This document shows positions 36,197 to 44,663 of a stretch of 64,000 nt of DNA, one piece after another; position 1 is the stretch's first letter, and each line of letters starts with the position of its first letter. This DNA comes from Cupriavidus sp. BIS7. Lineage in GTDB: Bacteria > Pseudomonadota > Gammaproteobacteria > Burkholderiales > Burkholderiaceae. The DNA is taken from NCBI RefSeq assembly GCF_000292345.1, contig NZ_ALOU01000047.1, forward strand, positions 1-64,000. Reading direction: 5' to 3'. The notes beneath the pieces are model-generated. The model made no database searches. It saw only the letters and a list, made by a program, of their open reading frames with translations, and was not told the origin of the DNA. The translations under genes and the position numbers were made by a program.

Positions 36197-37705
36197 GTGA
36201 CAACCCGGATCCATCACTTGCTAGACCATTGGCTGACCGAGGCGCCCGATCAACCATTCCTCCATTTACCGGACGGCCGCAGCCTGAGCTTTGCCGACCT
36301 TGGCGCACTGACCGGCACGGCGGAGGTGGAGTTGCGATCTCTTGGCGTGAGGCCCGGCGACCGCGTCATGGTTGTGGCGGAAAACTGTCCCGAGCACGCC
36401 GCGCTGATCCTGGCCTGCAGCCGTGTCGGGGCATGGTCGTGCGGTGTCAACGCGCGCATGGCGCCCGGCGAAATCGACGCGTTCGCGGCCAAGGCAGATG
36501 CCCGGGTGGTCTATTTCACCGCCTCAGCGTCGCGCGCCGCAACCGCGCATGCGCGCCGCTTCGACGCCGTGCCTTCGGCGCTCGGTGGCATGGAACGCGG
36601 GAGAGTCCGCGACGATGCCGAACCGGAAGCGCAGCCACTGCAGGACCAGGTTGCCGCACTGATCTTTACCTCGGGCACCACCGGCGAGCCGAAAGGCGTG
36701 ATGCTCACGCATGACGCCCTGATCCACTTTGCCCGCGTGACCTGCGCTGCCCGCGCGCTGAGCCCGGCTGACCGAAGCTATGCGTTCGTGCCGATGACCC
36801 ACATATTCGGGCTCGGCACGGTGTTGCTGAGCTCGCTGCTGGCCGGCGCCCAACTGGTCATGCGTCCGCAGTTCGATCCCGCAGATCTGCTGGACGCGCT
36901 TGCACATTGCGGCGTGTCGCAACTGCAGGGGCCGCCGACGCTGTTTTCCCGGCTGCTTGCCCATCTGCAGCAGCAGGGCATTGCCGAACCCACGGCACCG
37001 GCGCTGCGCTACCTCTACACCGGTGCGGGCCCGCTGGACCTTTCGCTCAAGCAGCGCGTGGAGTCCACCTTCGGCCTGACGCTGCATCACGGGTATGGAC
37101 TGTCCGAGTACGCGGGCTCGGTCCATGTGACACGCCTGGGCGAGCAGCGCCCGGATACCAGCGCGGGCTATGCGGTAGCCGAGGCCGAGGTACAGGTGAC
37201 CGATCCCGTCACGGGGAGCCCGTTGCCATTGGGCGAGCGCGGGGAGCTTTGGCTGCGCGGCCGGGGCCTGATGCCAGGCTACTTCCGCGATCCGGCCGCC
37301 ACTGCCGCGGCGATGCGCGAGGGCGGCTGGTATGCCAGCGGCGATCTTGGCGAGTTGCACGCCGACGGCGCGCTGTTTGTGGTGGGCCGCCTCAAGGAAA
37401 TGATCATCCGCTCGGGCTTCAACGTGTATCCGGCGGAGGTGGAAACGGCGCTCAACACCCACCCGAGCATCCAGCGATCGGCCGTGGTCGGCCGCCGCGA
37501 GGCCGACGGCAACGAGGAGATCATCGCCTTCGTGGAACTGCGCCCCGGCGCCGCGCTCGATCTCGCCGCGTTGCACGGGCATCTGCACAGCCGCCTTGCA
37601 CCCTACAAGCGCCCCGCGCACATTCTGGCGCTGCCCGAGCTGCCTACGAATAACAACGGCAAGATCCTCAAGCGCGAGCTGCAGGAGCGTGCCGCATCGA
37701 TGTAG
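36197..37705 (+). CDS. Acyl-CoA synthetase (AMP-binding)
   Basis: 502 aa adenylate-forming enzyme: P-loop LIFTSGTTGEPKGVMLTH, YGLSEYAGSVHVTR, GWYASGDLGELHADGALFVV, RLKEMIIRSGFNVYPAEVE and the catalytic Lys in NNNGKILKREL. Activates a carboxylic acid to its CoA thioester. The start is GTG at 36197. Followed after 17 bases by a Bug receptor, so uptake and activation are probably cotranscribed. Confidence 0.9.
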   Translation: MTTRIHHLLDHWLTEAPDQPFLHLPDGRSLSFADLGALTGTAEVELRSLGVRPGDRVMVVAENCPEHAALILACSRVGAWSCGVNARMAPGEIDAFAAKADARVVYFTASASRAATAHARRFDAVPSALGGMERGRVRDDAEPEAQPLQDQVAALIFTSGTTGEPKGVMLTHDALIHFARVTCAARALSPADRSYAFVPMTHIFGLGTVLLSSLLAGAQLVMRPQFDPADLLDALAHCGVSQLQGPPTLFSRLLAHLQQQGIAEPTAPALRYLYTGAGPLDLSLKQRVESTFGLTLHHGYGLSEYAGSVHVTRLGEQRPDTSAGYAVAEAEVQVTDPVTGSPLPLGERGELWLRGRGLMPGYFRDPAATAAAMREGGWYASGDLGELHADGALFVVGRLKEMIIRSGFNVYPAEVETALNTHPSIQRSAVVGRREADGNEEIIAFVELRPGAALDLAALHGHLHSRLAPYKRPAHILALPELPTNNNGKILKRELQERAASM

Positions 37706-37722
37706 TCCTAAGGAGACTCAGC

Positions 37723-38712
37723 ATGCATTCGTGTTCCTCTGCCATGCGCAGGCGGCTTCTGGCTGCCGGGCTGCTTGGCGCCGTCGCGCACCCGTTCTCC
37801 GCGCTCGCCGCCGATACCTGGCCCACCAAGCCGGTACGAATGATCGTGCCGTTTCCGCCTGGCGGCCCGGTGGACACCACCGCGCGCATCTTCGGCCAGA
37901 AGCTCGGTGACATGTGGAAGGTTCCAGTCATCATCGACAACCGCCCCGGCGCCGGCGGCGTGATCGGGGCCACGGTCGCGGCCAAGGAGCCCGCCGATGG
38001 CTACAGCCTGTTTGTCGGCGCCATCCATCACTCGGTCAATCCATCGCTGATGGGCAAGTTGCCCTATGACATCGAGAAGGATTTCGCGCCGGTCAGCTTC
38101 GCGACGATGTATCCGATCTTCGTGGTGGTGCACCCGTCCGTGCCCGCCAATAACATCAAGGACTTCATCGCATTCGCGAAGAAGAGCGACAAGCCGCTGG
38201 CGTTCGGCTCCTCCGGCAATGGCGGTGGCACCCACCTGGCGGGCGAGCTGTTCAACATGGAAGCAGGCACGAAGCTGCAGCACATCCCCTACAAGGGCAG
38301 CGCCCCGGCCATGAGCGATCTGCTGGGCGGGCAGGTGCAAGTGATGTTCAGCGATGCGCCTACCGCGCTGCAGCACATCAAGTCCGGCCGCATCAAGGTG
38401 CTTGGCGTTGCCAGCCGCCAACGCTCGAGCATCCTGCCCGACGTGCCAACCGTTGCCGAATCCGGCCTGCCCGGCTACGAGGCGTATTCATGGTCCGCGC
38501 TGTTCGCGCCGGCCCATACGCCACAGCCCGTCCTCAACAAGCTCAATGCCGATTTCAACGTCGCCATGAACGACCCGGCCGTGCGGCAGCGCATGGTGGC
38601 GGCTGGCGCCGATGCGGACCCGGGCACGCAGGAGCAGATGCGCCAGCGGCTGCACAGCGAAATCGAGAAATGGAAGAAGGTCATCCAGACAGCCGGCATT
38701 ACTGCCGGCTGA
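37723..38712 (+). CDS. Bug-family (TctC-like) tripartite tricarboxylate receptor
   Basis: 329 aa periplasmic binding protein. Signal peptide MRRRLLAAGLLGAVAHPFSA, then WPTKPVRMIVPFPPGGPVDT and IIDNRPGAGGVIGATVA. AAGGAGA stands before the ATG at 37723. Being directly behind a CoA ligase gene, it probably binds the acid degraded by this cluster. No tctAB genes are present in the window. Confidence 0.9.
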   Translation: MHSCSSAMRRRLLAAGLLGAVAHPFSALAADTWPTKPVRMIVPFPPGGPVDTTARIFGQKLGDMWKVPVIIDNRPGAGGVIGATVAAKEPADGYSLFVGAIHHSVNPSLMGKLPYDIEKDFAPVSFATMYPIFVVVHPSVPANNIKDFIAFAKKSDKPLAFGSSGNGGGTHLAGELFNMEAGTKLQHIPYKGSAPAMSDLLGGQVQVMFSDAPTALQHIKSGRIKVLGVASRQRSSILPDVPTVAESGLPGYEAYSWSALFAPAHTPQPVLNKLNADFNVAMNDPAVRQRMVAAGADADPGTQEQMRQRLHSEIEKWKKVIQTAGITAG

Positions 38713-38753
38713 CGTGACAGGCGGCGCGCCGGTTCGACGCGCCACGGGCGCCG

Positions 38754-39551
38754 TCATTCGGAAGAGGAAGCGGGCCACCGGAACAGCGGTGGCTCCTTCT
38801 CCGTGAAGCGGCGCACGGCCTCGCGGTGATAGCCGGTGGTGAACGCAATGCCCTGCCCCAGCGATTCCAGTTCCAGCATCGCGTGCAAATCGCTGCCGAG
38901 CGACTGGTTCAACGCACGCTTGGCCATGCCAAACGCGACCGGGCTGGCGCCGGCCAGCCCACGGGCGAGCTGGTCCGCGCGTGCGTGAAGCTTCTGCTCC
39001 GGCACGATCTCGAACACGGCGCCGATCTGACGCGCCTCCTCCGCGCCAATCTCGCGCGCGCTGAACACCAGGTCCCTGGCCCGCGCCATGCCCACCACGC
39101 GCGGAAGCGTGTACAGCGCGCCGCAATCCGGCACAAGCCCGACCTTCATGAACGGCATGCAGAAGCGAGCGCGCGGCGACGCCACGATGAAATCGGCAAG
39201 CAGCGCCATGCTGAAGCCCGCCCCGTATGCCACGCCATCGACCGCAGCAACGACGGGACGGTCCAGGTCGGCGAGCATGCCGATCCAGCCATGCATGTCG
39301 TCCATGCGATTGCGCCCGGCCTCGGACTCGGTAACGTTCATCGCACGGATATCGCCGCCGGAGCAAAAGTCGGTGCCCGCGCCGCGCAGCACCACGGCAC
39401 GCACGGCACGATCGGCGCGAATCTGCTGCACCGCTTCGCGCAGTGCGTCGCGCATGGGTACGTTCAGCGCGTTCTTCTGCTTTGGACGGTTGAGCGTCAG
39501 TGTGGCAATGCCGTCCGCAATCGCTACCAGCAAGGTGTCCTCTTCTGCCAT
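38754..39551 (-). CDS. Enoyl-CoA hydratase/isomerase (crotonase family)
   Basis: 265 aa from MAEEDTLLVAIADGIATLTL NRP. Oxyanion-hole blocks RGAGTDFCSGGDIRAM and AVDGVAYGAGFSMALLADFI are present, with GLVPDCGALYTLPRVVGMAR. Hydrates or isomerises an enoyl-CoA. Convergent with the Bug gene and divergent from a LysR gene, whose regulator probably controls it. Confidence 0.9.
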   Translation of the reverse strand: MAEEDTLLVAIADGIATLTLNRPKQKNALNVPMRDALREAVQQIRADRAVRAVVLRGAGTDFCSGGDIRAMNVTESEAGRNRMDDMHGWIGMLADLDRPVVAAVDGVAYGAGFSMALLADFIVASPRARFCMPFMKVGLVPDCGALYTLPRVVGMARARDLVFSAREIGAEEARQIGAVFEIVPEQKLHARADQLARGLAGASPVAFGMAKRALNQSLGSDLHAMLELESLGQGIAFTTGYHREAVRRFTEKEPPLFRWPASSSE

Positions 39552-39722
39552 GCAGTTTCTCCTTTCCTGTTCACCGGAACACTTTGGCCGATCTGGGAGG
39601 GCCCGGCTATTTGCATGTTTTGAATCCGGCATTCACGTAAGGTGAAGTACCCCCGTAGTTGCGCGAATGGATCGAATGCTTGCGTTGGAGCGATAATCTA
39701 TGGCTACTCTGGGGACAATGTC

Positions 39723-40625
39723 ATGCGCTTCGATCTGGTTGATCTGAATCTCTTCACGCATATCGCGGAAGCCAGCAGCCTGACCCGCGGTGCAGAACGG
39801 TGCCACCTGTCCTTGCCGGCGGCGAGCACACGCATCAAGAACCTGGAGGAACAGGTTGGCGTCAAGCTGCTGAGCCGCAGCAGTCAGGGCGTCAAGGTCA
39901 CGCCTGCCGGGGCCACGCTGCTTTCGCACGCGCGCCGCGTGCTGCGCCAGATCGAGCAGTTGAGCGGGGACCTGCAGGAGTACTCGTCCGGCATCAAGGG
40001 CCATGTTCGCGTGTTCGCCAACACCACGGCGATGAGCGAGTTCCTGCCAGGCGTGCTGCGCACGTACCTCGTCAATCACCCCGATGTCACGGTTGATATC
40101 CGGGAGCGCCTGAGTCCAGACATCGTCAGGGCCGTGCAGGAAGGCATGGTCGACATCGGCATTGCCGCCAGCGGTGTGAACATGGAAGGTCTGGAGGTGA
40201 TGCCCTATCGGCTGGACCGGCTCGTGCTCGCGACCGCGCTTAGCCATCCGTTTGCCCAGAAGAGCCGCGTGCGCTTTGTCGATACGCTCGACCACGATTT
40301 CATTGGGTTGCCCGAGGAAAGTGCGATCCACAACTTCCTGAAGCGGGCCGCCGCCGATCTGCAGCGCACGCTGCGCTGGCGCATCCAGGTGAGCAATTTC
40401 GAGACCGCCGCGCGCATGATCGAGGCCAATGTCGGCATCGGCGTGCTGCCCGAGAGCACCGCGCGGCGGCTAGCCCAAACGATGGCGCTCAAGATCGTGC
40501 AGATCGAGGATGACTGGGCCGAGCGCAAGCTGCAGATTTGCGTCGCGGACCTGGACGCGCTGCCGGTGTTCGCGCGCAAGCTGGTTGAACTGCTGGTTGA
40601 GGATGGCATAGGGAACCCCGTCTAA
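39723..40625 (+). CDS. LysR-family transcriptional regulator
   Basis: 300 aa. N-terminal winged HTH: FDLVDLNLFTHIAEASSLTR GAERCHLSLPAASTRIKNLE, followed by QVGVKLLSRSSQGVKVT. C-terminal effector domain with GHVRVFANTTAMSEFLPGVL. Start at MRFDLVD, preferred to the upstream ATG at 39642. Divergent from the enoyl-CoA hydratase (171-base gap), the usual arrangement for a LysR target. Confidence 0.9.
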   Translation: MRFDLVDLNLFTHIAEASSLTRGAERCHLSLPAASTRIKNLEEQVGVKLLSRSSQGVKVTPAGATLLSHARRVLRQIEQLSGDLQEYSSGIKGHVRVFANTTAMSEFLPGVLRTYLVNHPDVTVDIRERLSPDIVRAVQEGMVDIGIAASGVNMEGLEVMPYRLDRLVLATALSHPFAQKSRVRFVDTLDHDFIGLPEESAIHNFLKRAAADLQRTLRWRIQVSNFETAARMIEANVGIGVLPESTARRLAQTMALKIVQIEDDWAERKLQICVADLDALPVFARKLVELLVEDGIGNPV

Positions 40626-40657
40626 GGGCTCCCGGCTGCAGCCACAAAGAAAGCGCG

Positions 40658-42199
40658 CTAGACCAACTCGGCGATCATGCCGCGCAACCGGTGCTTGTGG
40701 AGCTTGCCGCTTGCGGTGGTCGGAACGGCGGGTACGCGCACGATGCGCGTCGGACGCTTGTATGGCGAGAGCCGTTCCGCGAGGTAGGCGTGAAGCTGTG
40801 CCGCGTCGAACGCTTCACCTTCGCGGAGTTCGACGAACGCGATGATCTCTTCATCGCCGTCTTCGGCCGGATTGCCGACCACGGCAGACAGCCGCACCGA
40901 CGGATGCGAGTTGATGACCGACTCGACCTCGATTGGATAGACGCTGAAGCCCGAGCGGATGATCAGGTCGCGTGTCCGGCCAACAATGAACAGCGCGCCA
41001 TCGGGACCGATACGCCCGATATCGCCGGTATTGAGCCAGCCGTCCGGGCGCAGCGCTTCCGCCGTCTGATCGGGCGCGTGATAGTAGCCGCGCATGACGC
41101 CCGGCCCTCTCACCCACAGTTCTCCGGGGCTGCCCTCCGGCACCGGCTCGCCGGCCGGGCCCACCACGCGCAGTTCCGCGCCCTCGACAATTTCGCCGGC
41201 CGAGCAGTCGCTGCGGGGCCTGTCCATGCGCGTGATGAACAACGAGCCCGCGTATTCGGTCATGCCATAGCCATGGTGCAGCGGCTGGCCGAATACGCTC
41301 TCGACGTTGCGCTTGAGCGTGAGATCCAACGGCCCGCCACCGGTATAGAGATAGCGCAGCCGCTTCGCATGGAGCGTGGCGGCGCCGCTCTTGTTCAGGT
41401 GAGCCAGTATGCGGCTGAACATGGCCGGCACGCCTTGCAGGATCGAAATCGCGTCGCGTTGCAGCGCGGCGCAGGCATCGGCGACGTTGAACCGGGCAAC
41501 CAGGTACAGGCTGCCGCCCGCCTGGAAGGTGGCGAGCAGCAGCGTGGCCAGGCCAAAGATGTGCGACATCGGCATCACGGCGAATGCGCAATCGTCCGGT
41601 CCCATCTGCCGGGATTCGGCCGTGACACGCGCATAGTGCAGCAGCCCGCGATGCGTGACCATCACGCCCTTGGGCTGGCCCGTGGTGCCCGATGTGTAGA
41701 TCAGCGCGGCCACGTCGCGTGCAAGGTCGTGCGGCTCGCGCTCGCTGCCCGCATCGACGTCGGCGGCCATCAGCGGCCCCAGCCCCGATGGCGCTATCTC
41801 GCGAGCACGGTAGCGCAGACCGTGGCGCAACGCGTCAGGCGAGGCCGCATGGGTGAAGAGCATCAGCCGGGGCCTGCAATGCGCGCGAATCTCCTCGATC
41901 TCGCGCGAAGTGAGGCGAGCATTCGTCACAACGGGCCACGCGCCGATTTCCGACAACGCAAAGATCAGCGTGATCAGGGCCAGGCAGTTCTCAGCGGCGA
42001 TCAGCACGCGGTCGCCGGCGCCAACGCCTTGCTCCTCGAGATAGCGCCGGGCAAGCCCGACGTTCTCCCAGAGCTGCGCATAGCTCACGGTGCGCTCGCC
42101 CTCGTAGACCGCCACGTTGTGCGGGGTGATAGCCGCCCAGTGGCGTGGAATATCGCTGATCCGATGCGCGATCGGTTGGTCCTGCGGCATCTGGCTCAA
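40658..42199 (-). CDS. Acyl-CoA synthetase (AMP-binding)
   Basis: 513 aa: LIYTSGTTGQPKGVMVTHRG, YGMTEYAGSLFITRMD, GWLNTGDIGRIGPDGALFIV, RTRDLIIRSGFSVYPIEVE and TTASGKLHKHRLRG. Similar overall to the ligase at 36197, so the two may act on related acids or successive intermediates. Start at 42199 or MPQDQ three codons later. Convergent with the LysR gene. Confidence 0.9.
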   Translation of the reverse strand: MSQMPQDQPIAHRISDIPRHWAAITPHNVAVYEGERTVSYAQLWENVGLARRYLEEQGVGAGDRVLIAAENCLALITLIFALSEIGAWPVVTNARLTSREIEEIRAHCRPRLMLFTHAASPDALRHGLRYRAREIAPSGLGPLMAADVDAGSEREPHDLARDVAALIYTSGTTGQPKGVMVTHRGLLHYARVTAESRQMGPDDCAFAVMPMSHIFGLATLLLATFQAGGSLYLVARFNVADACAALQRDAISILQGVPAMFSRILAHLNKSGAATLHAKRLRYLYTGGGPLDLTLKRNVESVFGQPLHHGYGMTEYAGSLFITRMDRPRSDCSAGEIVEGAELRVVGPAGEPVPEGSPGELWVRGPGVMRGYYHAPDQTAEALRPDGWLNTGDIGRIGPDGALFIVGRTRDLIIRSGFSVYPIEVESVINSHPSVRLSAVVGNPAEDGDEEIIAFVELREGEAFDAAQLHAYLAERLSPYKRPTRIVRVPAVPTTASGKLHKHRLRGMIAELV

Positions 42200-42347
42200 A
42201 TCCTCATGGAGAGTGGAACACGGCCCAGTCGGGCTACACGTCGCAGTCTATGGGCTGCAAAGCAGCCGCGCAATTCGTCGTCGAGAAAGCGGTAAATCGT
42301 CGCTGCGTATCCCGGGAGAACGATCGGACAGCCAGACTATTCGACGA

Positions 42348-43310
42348 TCATTCGACCTCGATATTTGCCGTCTTGACGACGTTGCCCCAGAGTGCAAGTT
42401 CCTTCTTGATGCGATCCTGCAAGGGCGCCGGACCGGTTATGTCGAGGTCATAGCCCACATCCACCATCCGTTCCCGGAAAGCAGGGTCCTGCCCCACCGT
42501 CTGCTGCGCCTTGACCAGCCGCTCCGTCACATCGGCAGGCATGCCCGGCGGGCCTACCAGGCCATACCATCCAGTCAGGTCGTATTGCTTGAGCCCGGAC
42601 TCCACCAGCGTCGGCACATTGGGCAGCGCGGGATTGCGTGTCTTCGACGTGACGGCCAGCGCGCGCACCTTGCCGCCCCGGATATGACCGATGGCCGTCC
42701 CGGTGATGTCGAACATGAAGGTCACCTTGCCACTGATGACATCGGCCATCGCAGGCGCATTGCCCTTGTACGGCACGTGCAGCATCTTGACGCCTGTCAT
42801 CTGTGCCAGCAGCTCGGCCGACAGATGGTTCGATGCACCCACGCCCGCCGAGCCAAAGCTCACCTCATCGGGGTGCTTGCGCGCATACGAGACCAGCTCA
42901 TCCACGTTTCTGGCCGGGAAATCCTTGTTGATCAGCAGGACGTTGGTGTAGTTGGTGATCAGGCCAACGTAGGTGAAGTCCTGTGCCGGCTTGAAGTTGA
43001 CGGACTTCTGCACCAGCGGCGTCATCGTCATGGTCGGGCTGGCCGCGAAGTAGAGCGTGTAGCCGTCGGGCTTCGAGCTGATGGTCATGCCGGCTGCAAT
43101 CGCGCCGCTGGCACCCGCGCGATTGTCGACGATCACCGGTTGCTTGAGCACGCGCCCAAGATAGTCAGCATAGATGCGCGCAGCGGTATCGACCGGCCCG
43201 CCCGGCGCATAGCCGATCAACAATCTGATCGGACGGGACGGGTAGGCATCGGCGAAGGCCGGTCCGTGGGCAAACGCAAGCAGCACAGCGGCAAGAATGA
43301 TTCGTAGCAT
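42348..43310 (-). CDS. Bug-family (TctC-like) tripartite tricarboxylate receptor
   Basis: 320 aa. Signal peptide MLRIILAAVLLAFAHGPAFA, then YPSRPIRLLIGYAPGGPVDT and IVDNRAGASGAIAAG. The ATG at 43310 is preceded by GGTGGAGA; the GTG three codons upstream overlaps that site. Third Bug receptor of the window, beside the second CoA ligase, so again likely a substrate receptor of the catabolic cluster. Confidence 0.9.
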   Translation of the reverse strand: MLRIILAAVLLAFAHGPAFADAYPSRPIRLLIGYAPGGPVDTAARIYADYLGRVLKQPVIVDNRAGASGAIAAGMTISSKPDGYTLYFAASPTMTMTPLVQKSVNFKPAQDFTYVGLITNYTNVLLINKDFPARNVDELVSYARKHPDEVSFGSAGVGASNHLSAELLAQMTGVKMLHVPYKGNAPAMADVISGKVTFMFDITGTAIGHIRGGKVRALAVTSKTRNPALPNVPTLVESGLKQYDLTGWYGLVGPPGMPADVTERLVKAQQTVGQDPAFRERMVDVGYDLDITGPAPLQDRIKKELALWGNVVKTANIEVE

Positions 43311-43593
43311 TGTCTCCACCTATTTCTGCGTCGGGTCTTTTGTAGGTCTTTTGTAGCCCACCACCTTTCTCGGGTTGCCTTGCGGTGAGTTGATGCAGAC
43401 TTTGCGATATGCCCGCCAAGCAGGCAATTTGCATTTGTTTAAGGTGGGCTTTGCTGATGCGATAGCGGCGATGGCCGAAGAGTCCCCCGCCCCCTCAAAA
43501 TCTGGCAAATGTGCGTGATGCGACATTCGCGCGGTCTCCCGCAACGACGGGATCAGGAGATAAAGTCTGGAAAGACTGAAATCGGGAGCATGT

Positions 43594-44412
43594 ATGCAGC
43601 GGCCAAAGATTCTCACCTATGTCGACGAAGGCGCTTCCGACTGGACCGCGTACCTGATGCGGACTATCGGACACCAGTTGCACGCCGGCGCGTACGAAAT
43701 CCGGGCAGTGATGGCCGAAGATATTCGCTCCGACGAGACCCTCTTTGACGAAGCAAAGCTGTTTGTCATGCCGGGAGGTGCAGACCTTCCCTACTGCGCC
43801 TTGCTGAATGGCGAACCGAATGCCCGTATCCGGCGCTTTGTGGAACAAGGCGGCAACTACCTTGGCATCTGCGCGGGCGCCTACTACGCATGTCGCGAGA
43901 TTGCATTCCATGCTGGCACGCGGGGCGCGATCTGCGGCCCACGCGAACTGGCCTTTGTCGATGCCGTGGCCGTTGGCTCGCTGCCGGAACTCACCGGCGG
44001 AAAGCTCTATGACGGCACGCCGCGCACGGCTGCCGCGGTCCAGCTTAGAACCACGGAGCGCCTCACCGACGCGCCAATCTCGCTCTATACGCACTACCAC
44101 GGCGGCTGCCGCTTCGACTTCGACGGCGTGCCGCCAGCCGATACGCAGGTTCTGGCGGTGTACACAGACCTGGACGAAGCGACGCCCGCCATCGTCAGCG
44201 CAAACGTGGGCCAAGGTCGCGCGGTGCTTTCCGGTGTTCATCTTGAGATCTCCGAGATGGAATTCGCGGAGGTCTTGAGCGGGCACAGCGACAGGTCAAA
44301 GCACCTTCATGTCTGCGAGCGGCTGGCGACTACCAGCGATACGCGCCTTGCAGTGTTTCGGCGCCTGCTGGCGCACGCGGGGCTGGAACTGAACCAGGTT
44401 GACCGGGCGTAG
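43594..44412 (+). CDS. BPL_N-domain, class I glutamine-amidotransferase-like protein
   Basis: 272 aa. KILTYVDEGASDWTAYLM, LFVMPGGADLPYCALLNGE and the nucleophile elbow NYLGICAGAYYACREIAF (Cys near residue 95) match the biotin-protein-ligase N-terminal (BPL_N) family. THYHGGCRF and GQGRAVLSGVHLEIS follow as in that family. Function not established; no biotin-ligase domain is attached. The transposon-like end repeats begin just beyond its stop codon. Confidence 0.8.
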   Translation: MQRPKILTYVDEGASDWTAYLMRTIGHQLHAGAYEIRAVMAEDIRSDETLFDEAKLFVMPGGADLPYCALLNGEPNARIRRFVEQGGNYLGICAGAYYACREIAFHAGTRGAICGPRELAFVDAVAVGSLPELTGGKLYDGTPRTAAAVQLRTTERLTDAPISLYTHYHGGCRFDFDGVPPADTQVLAVYTDLDEATPAIVSANVGQGRAVLSGVHLEISEMEFAEVLSGHSDRSKHLHVCERLATTSDTRLAVFRRLLAHAGLELNQVDRA

Positions 44413-44434
44413 TGCGGCGCCCAGCGGCACCCGC

Positions 44435-44560
44435 TGACCTCGGGGAATAAAGTGCTTTCCGAAAGCCCCGTAACTCATTGATTCTTCGTCGTCGGCAGCC
44501 CGGCATGATTCGATAAACCGCTTTCGAGAGACGAACGGCCTCGCACGGCAAAGTGCTTTC
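44435..44560. repeat. Candidate Tn7-like left end with three TnsB-site-like repeats
   Basis: Three similar motifs lie in one orientation: AATAAAGTGCTTTC at 44446-44459, GATAAACCGCTTTC at 44512-44525 and GGCAAAGTGCTTTC at 44547-44560. The first resembles the AATAAAGTC core of TnsB sites of Tn7, and three separated sites is the pattern of the Tn7 left end. Counting back the Tn7 distance puts the terminus near TGACCT at 44435, 23 bases after the BPL_N stop. The terminus lacks the usual TGT, so the exact end is uncertain. Confidence 0.5.
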
Positions 44561-44663
44561 TAAATGTATCCAGAACCACGAAAAACGAACTAGACGATGA
44601 GCCTATGGAGCCATATTTTGAGCGTGTCCGACCTTAGGGCAATCGTCACCACCCCAATTGCCG

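Noticed and set aside
40691-42295. 534-codon open frame on the plus strand
   Set aside because: Antisense to the AMP-binding ligase, which carries clear family motifs.
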